64,000 nucleotides of DNA from Chromobacterium rhizoryzae. GTDB lineage: Bacteria; Pseudomonadota; Gammaproteobacteria; Burkholderiales; Chromobacteriaceae. A program made the translations under genes and the position numbers. Location: positions 4,154,001 through 4,218,000 of the forward strand of contig NZ_CP066126.1 in the NCBI RefSeq assembly GCF_020544465.1, in the 5' to 3' direction. Numbering within the stretch: position 1 is the stretch's first letter; every line of letters begins with the position of its first letter. Shown in pieces: positions 61,013-64,000 of this stretch. The notes under the pieces are model-generated. The model worked only from the letters and a program-made list of their open reading frames with translations. It was not told the DNA's origin and did no database searches.

Positions 61013-61106
61013 ACGCTCCTGATGGGGCATTTTTCTTGATCTGCCGCCTGAACAAAGCCACTCCCAAAGGATAAAATATGCCAATAAAATCATCAAAGGA
61101 GTGGCC

Positions 61107-62015
61107 GTGGAATACATTGACTACGTCAATCAGGCATCCAAACTGATCTCGCCCCTCACCGCCATCATCTTGGGCGCGCTGCCGATACTGGCCATTCTGT
61201 TCGTGGTGCTGCGCACCCAGTCCTACCACATTCCCTTGACGCTGCTATGGCGCATCGTGGGCGGTAAGAAGGAAATCAACGACAAACTGCTGGCGGACTT
61301 TCTGGATGAAAGAAACGCCATCATGAAGTTCCGTACCCTGACCGGGCTTAAGATCCGCACCAAACAAGAAATGCTGACGCTGATCCAATGGGCGGCCAAG
61401 CACAACGAGGATATCGACGACATCAAACGCTGCGGGCATTACTTCAAGCTCAGCGAGCCCGGCAATATCACCTCGCCCAATAGGTTAGGCAGCATCGCCC
61501 TACTGCTAGCTGTTCTCGTGCTGGGCATCCTCACCGCCAGCGGTGTTGCCAGCACCGGCATAGACGACGGGCTCTATGCCACCACGGAAAGCAAGACCTG
61601 GTTCTTTGCCAGCAGCCAAAAAACCATCACCGGCTTATGGGGCAAGAACAAAATCAGTGAAAGCGACTGCGCCAAGGCCTCGCTCCCGGCCACGGGTTTC
61701 TCCCCTGACGACGCCCAAATTTTTTGCAAATTCTTCAAGCAGACCAATTACCCCAAGGCGATCAGCGACACCGTATCAAAGCAACGCATGCTGCTCTTAT
61801 TTCTAAGCGCCTATACCGGTTTCTTCCTATTCCTAACCGTGCAGCCATTGCGCCGTTGTGTCAGTGCGAAGGAGATGATTCGTCGTCAAAAAGCACGCCA
61901 AGCGAAGCAGGAAGAAAGAGGCCAGCTCACCACTGAGCCTCTCCCCGCCGCAGCGGAGATGACGGCCCCGCTCCCGGCAAGCCACAAGCAAGCAGATCCT
62001 GCTGCCAGCGAATGA
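61107..62015 (+). CDS. Uncharacterised membrane protein next to the CRISPR array
   Basis: 302 residues. Helices at about 12-35 (LISPLTAIILGALPILAILFVVL), ~125-147 (IALLLAVLVLGILTASGVAS) and ~220-240 (LLLFLSAYTGFFLFLTV). A cytoplasmic-looking segment (IMKFRTLTGLKIRTKQEML) lies between the first two; the loop between helices 2 and 3 carries two Cys (SDCAKASLP, IFCKFFKQ). The C-terminal tail is charged and Pro/Ala-rich. The second GTG (61107) is preferred because AAAGGAG lies 5 bases before it; GTG 61101 would sit on the ribosome site. I do not recognise a function. A shared bidirectional terminator separates it from the NRPS gene. Confidence 0.75.
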   Translation: MEYIDYVNQASKLISPLTAIILGALPILAILFVVLRTQSYHIPLTLLWRIVGGKKEINDKLLADFLDERNAIMKFRTLTGLKIRTKQEMLTLIQWAAKHNEDIDDIKRCGHYFKLSEPGNITSPNRLGSIALLLAVLVLGILTASGVASTGIDDGLYATTESKTWFFASSQKTITGLWGKNKISESDCAKASLPATGFSPDDAQIFCKFFKQTNYPKAISDTVSKQRMLLLFLSAYTGFFLFLTVQPLRRCVSAKEMIRRQKARQAKQEERGQLTTEPLPAAAEMTAPLPASHKQADPAASE

Positions 62016-62034
62016 ACAGTCTGACAGCATAGAC

Positions 62035-62069
62035 AAAAACGCCGCTCACCCAGGGTGAACGGCGTTTTT
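62035..62069. terminator. Bidirectional terminator
   Basis: Stem AAAAACGCCG/CGGCGTTTTT enclosing a second stem TCACCC/GGGTGA. It is flanked by A-run and T-run, so it works for both the membrane-protein gene and the convergent NRPS gene. Confidence 0.93.
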
Positions 62070-62086
62070 CATCAAACCAGCGCGGC

Positions 62087-64000
62087 TCAAGCCAAGCGCC
62101 GCGCCAACTCCTCGCCTATCCTTCTCATCGGCTCCGGATCGCTCATGCCGAAGTGGTCGCAGTCCAGCTCCACGCACTCCAGCTTGCCGCCGAGGAAGGG
62201 CCGCCAATCTTCCGGCTTGGGCGCGTCTTCCGGGTGGATGCCGGCGCGGAACAGCAGCACGTCGCCGTCGTAAGGCGGGGTTTGGCTGTCGCGGAACAAT
62301 TGCATGCCGTGCAGCGAGGCCGCGCCCAGCCGCTCCAGCGCGGCGCGGCCCAGCGGCGCCAGCGGGCTGCCGGGGCGTAGCAGGCGTTGGTAGATCGCCT
62401 CATTGTCCAACGGCTGGCCGTTTTCGTCGGCGTCCACTTCGCCGTTGACGCTGAGCACCGTCACCAGCGCGTCGTGCAATATCGGTTGCGGCCGGCCCTG
62501 CCAGCTGGCGGTCGGATAGCTGTCCATCAGCGCCGCCAGTTCCACGGTTTCGCCGGCGGCGCGCAGCTGCGCCGCCATCGCCTGCGCCAGCCCGCCGCCC
62601 AGGGACCAGCCCAGCAGCCGGTACGGCCCTTGCGGCTGGACCTCGCGCACGCGGGCTACGTAGTCCGCCACCATCGCGTCGAAGCTGGCTGGCTTGTCGC
62701 CGGTGATGCCGGTGGCTTGTAGGCCGTAGATGGCCACGCCGGGCAGGTGTTTGGCCAGGCCCAGATAACACCAGGACAGGCCTTCCGCCGGGTGCAGGCA
62801 GAACAGCGCCGGCAGCGCGCCGGGCTGGATGGTCAGCAGCGGCGCGAATTCCTGGCCTTCGCTGGCCGACGGCGGCCGGTGCGCGGCGGGCGCGCTCAGC
62901 GCCTGCGCCAGCGCCGCCACCGTGCTGTGGCTAAACAGCGCGGACACCGCCACTTCGCGGTTCAGGCGCTGCGCCAGCCGGTTGGCCACCTGGATGGCTT
63001 GCAGCGATTTGCCGCCCAGTTCGAAGAAGTTGGCGTGGCGGCTGGGCGGGGTGACGCCCAACACTTGCTGCCACACCTCCATCACCTGGCGTTCCAGCGG
63101 GCTGGCGTCTTCCGCCGCGGTTGGCGCTTGCGCTTCCATGCCGGCGGCCAGCTGCTTGCGGTCTATCTTGCCGTTGACGTTGCGCGGCAGGCTGTCCAGC
63201 CAGCGCCAGTGATCCGGGATCGCCGCCGCCGGCAGCACCTCGGCCAAGCGCGCGCGCATCGCCGCCGGCTCGGTCTCGCCGCCGCTGAGGAAGGCGGCCA
63301 GGGTATAGCCGCCGCCAGCCAGCGGCAGGCCCACCACCGCCGCCTCGCGCACCTCCGGGCAGGCCAGCAGCGCGTTTTCGATTTCGGCCGGGTCGATGCG
63401 CAGGCCGCTGATCTTCATTTCATGGTCCAGCCGGCCCAGGAAGCGCAGCTGGCCGTCGCTCAGCCGCGCGCGGTCGCCGGTGCGGTAGGCGCGCGGCGCG
63501 CCGGGCAACGCGTCCAGCGTTACAAAGCGGCGCGCGGTCAGTTCTTCGCGGCCCAGGTAGCCGATGGCCAGCGCCTCGCCCAGCAGGCACAGTTCGCCGT
63601 CCTCGCCCTGCGCCACCGGCTGCAGGCACTCGTCCACGATGACGGCGCGCACGCCGGGGCGCGGCAGGCCGATGGGCACGCTGTCGCCGCCGTCCCACAC
63701 CGCGCCGGGGCCGGACAGGATGGCGCTGGTGGCGATGATGGAGGCCTCGGTGGGTCCGTAGCTGTTGAGCAGCACGCTGCCCGGCAACAGCGCCTGCCAG
63801 CGGCCGGCGCGTTCCGGCAGCGCGGCTTCGCCGCCGATGATGGTCAGCCGCACGCTGGCCAGCTGCGCGGCCAGTTCCGGCTGCAAGGCGAAGGCCAGTT
63901 CGTGCCAGAAGGCGGTGGGCAGGTCCAGCACGCTGATGCGCTGGCGCGCCACCGCGGCGGCGAAGGCCGGCATGGATTCCAGCATCGCGTCGGTGCGCAG
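62087..64000 (-). CDS. Non-ribosomal peptide synthetase, C-terminal part: adenylation (partial)-PCP-thioesterase
   Basis: 637 residues to the window edge; the gene continues to the right. Adenylation domain second half: NSYGPTEAS (A5), GELCLLGEALAIGYLG, YRTGDRARL (A7), GRLDHEMKISGLRIDPAEIE (A8) and NGKIDRKQL (A10). Carrier domain: FFELGGKSLQAIQ, where the Ser carries phosphopantetheine. Type I thioesterase: GWSLGGGLAQAM with nucleophile Ser and CDHFGMS with catalytic His. So this is the terminal module that releases the product. Closeness to iron-uptake genes suggests a siderophore (EntF-like logic), but specificity residues lie mostly outside the window. Low-scale gene calling would start at an internal Met; that is not the true start. 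Confidence 0.93.
   Translation of the reverse strand: MRTDAMLESMPAFAAAVARQRISVLDLPTAFWHELAFALQPELAAQLASVRLTIIGGEAALPERAGRWQALLPGSVLLNSYGPTEASIIATSAILSGPGAVWDGGDSVPIGLPRPGVRAVIVDECLQPVAQGEDGELCLLGEALAIGYLGREELTARRFVTLDALPGAPRAYRTGDRARLSDGQLRFLGRLDHEMKISGLRIDPAEIENALLACPEVREAAVVGLPLAGGGYTLAAFLSGGETEPAAMRARLAEVLPAAAIPDHWRWLDSLPRNVNGKIDRKQLAAGMEAQAPTAAEDASPLERQVMEVWQQVLGVTPPSRHANFFELGGKSLQAIQVANRLAQRLNREVAVSALFSHSTVAALAQALSAPAAHRPPSASEGQEFAPLLTIQPGALPALFCLHPAEGLSWCYLGLAKHLPGVAIYGLQATGITGDKPASFDAMVADYVARVREVQPQGPYRLLGWSLGGGLAQAMAAQLRAAGETVELAALMDSYPTASWQGRPQPILHDALVTVLSVNGEVDADENGQPLDNEAIYQRLLRPGSPLAPLGRAALERLGAASLHGMQLFRDSQTPPYDGDVLLFRAGIHPEDAPKPEDWRPFLGGKLECVELDCDHFGMSDPEPMRRIGEELARRLA

Noticed and set aside
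1..64000. tRNA, rRNA, prophage, integrase or insertion-sequence genes
   Set aside because: I looked for them and found none; the only mobile-like elements are the non-coding MITE-like repeats.

Overview
The window is high-GC bacterial chromosome. Gene content (cytochrome bo3 oxidase, pseudaminic-acid flagellar glycosylation, type I-F CRISPR, rstAB-asr, an NRPS end next to iron uptake genes) and codon usage suggest a betaproteobacterium of the Chromobacterium / Chromobacteriaceae type. The taxon is an inference; no rRNA gene is present to confirm it.

Layout. 1-1647 (-): start of a cyo operon (cyoA, 5' part of cyoB). 2372-9834 (-): nine-gene catabolic operon with a small PRD protein, SFCGS protein, DUF4312, DUF4311 and DUF4310 membrane proteins, an amidohydrolase, DgaE-type PLP lyase, KDPG-type aldolase and a PTS-responsive PRD/EIIB/EIIA activator. 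10042-13802 (+): RstA/RstB two-component system, an RstA-like box, an Asr-type lysine/alanine-rich exported repeat protein and a YdgD-like trypsin-family protease. 13849-18711: rph, a PP2C phosphatase and Ser/Thr kinase pair, yicC, an HU protein and a GlxR/GarR-like reductase. 18793-25269 (-): flagellar block (fhlB-like, fliK-like, DUF2802, fliT, fliS, fliD, flaG, two flagellins, each flagellin with a visible sigma-28 promoter). 25513-38471 (-): glycosylation island with a 1282-residue multidomain glycosyltransferase and a tightly coupled pseudaminic acid operon pseB-C-F-G, a formyltransferase-like gene in the usual pseH slot, pseI, a methyltransferase and a GT-B/methyltransferase fusion. 38633-46661: MTIP-type phosphorylase, then divergently a TetR regulator with two operators and a CecR/YbhGFSR-like efflux operon ending in an outer-membrane factor. 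46748-55315: ferric-reductase-like protein, MITE-like repeats, a DUF411 protein and a Fur-box-linked siderophore uptake operon (TonB receptor, DUF2218, binding protein, permease, ATPase). 55383-61012: type I-F cas1 and cas2-3 with an 18-spacer array but no csy1-4. 61107-62015: orphan membrane protein. 62087-64000 (-): the last part of an NRPS ending in a thioesterase.

How the genes fit together. The flagellar and pse blocks together describe a glycosylated flagellum whose sugar is probably a formylated, possibly methylated, pseudaminic acid. The 48-55 kb genes and the NRPS both point to siderophore iron acquisition, with the CRISPR locus lying between them. The rstAB-asr-ydgD block looks like a conserved acid-stress unit. 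The most open questions are the DUF4310/4311/4312/SFCGS operon, whose membrane proteins take the place a sugar PTS would hold, and the CRISPR locus with adaptation and Cas3 genes but no local effector complex.
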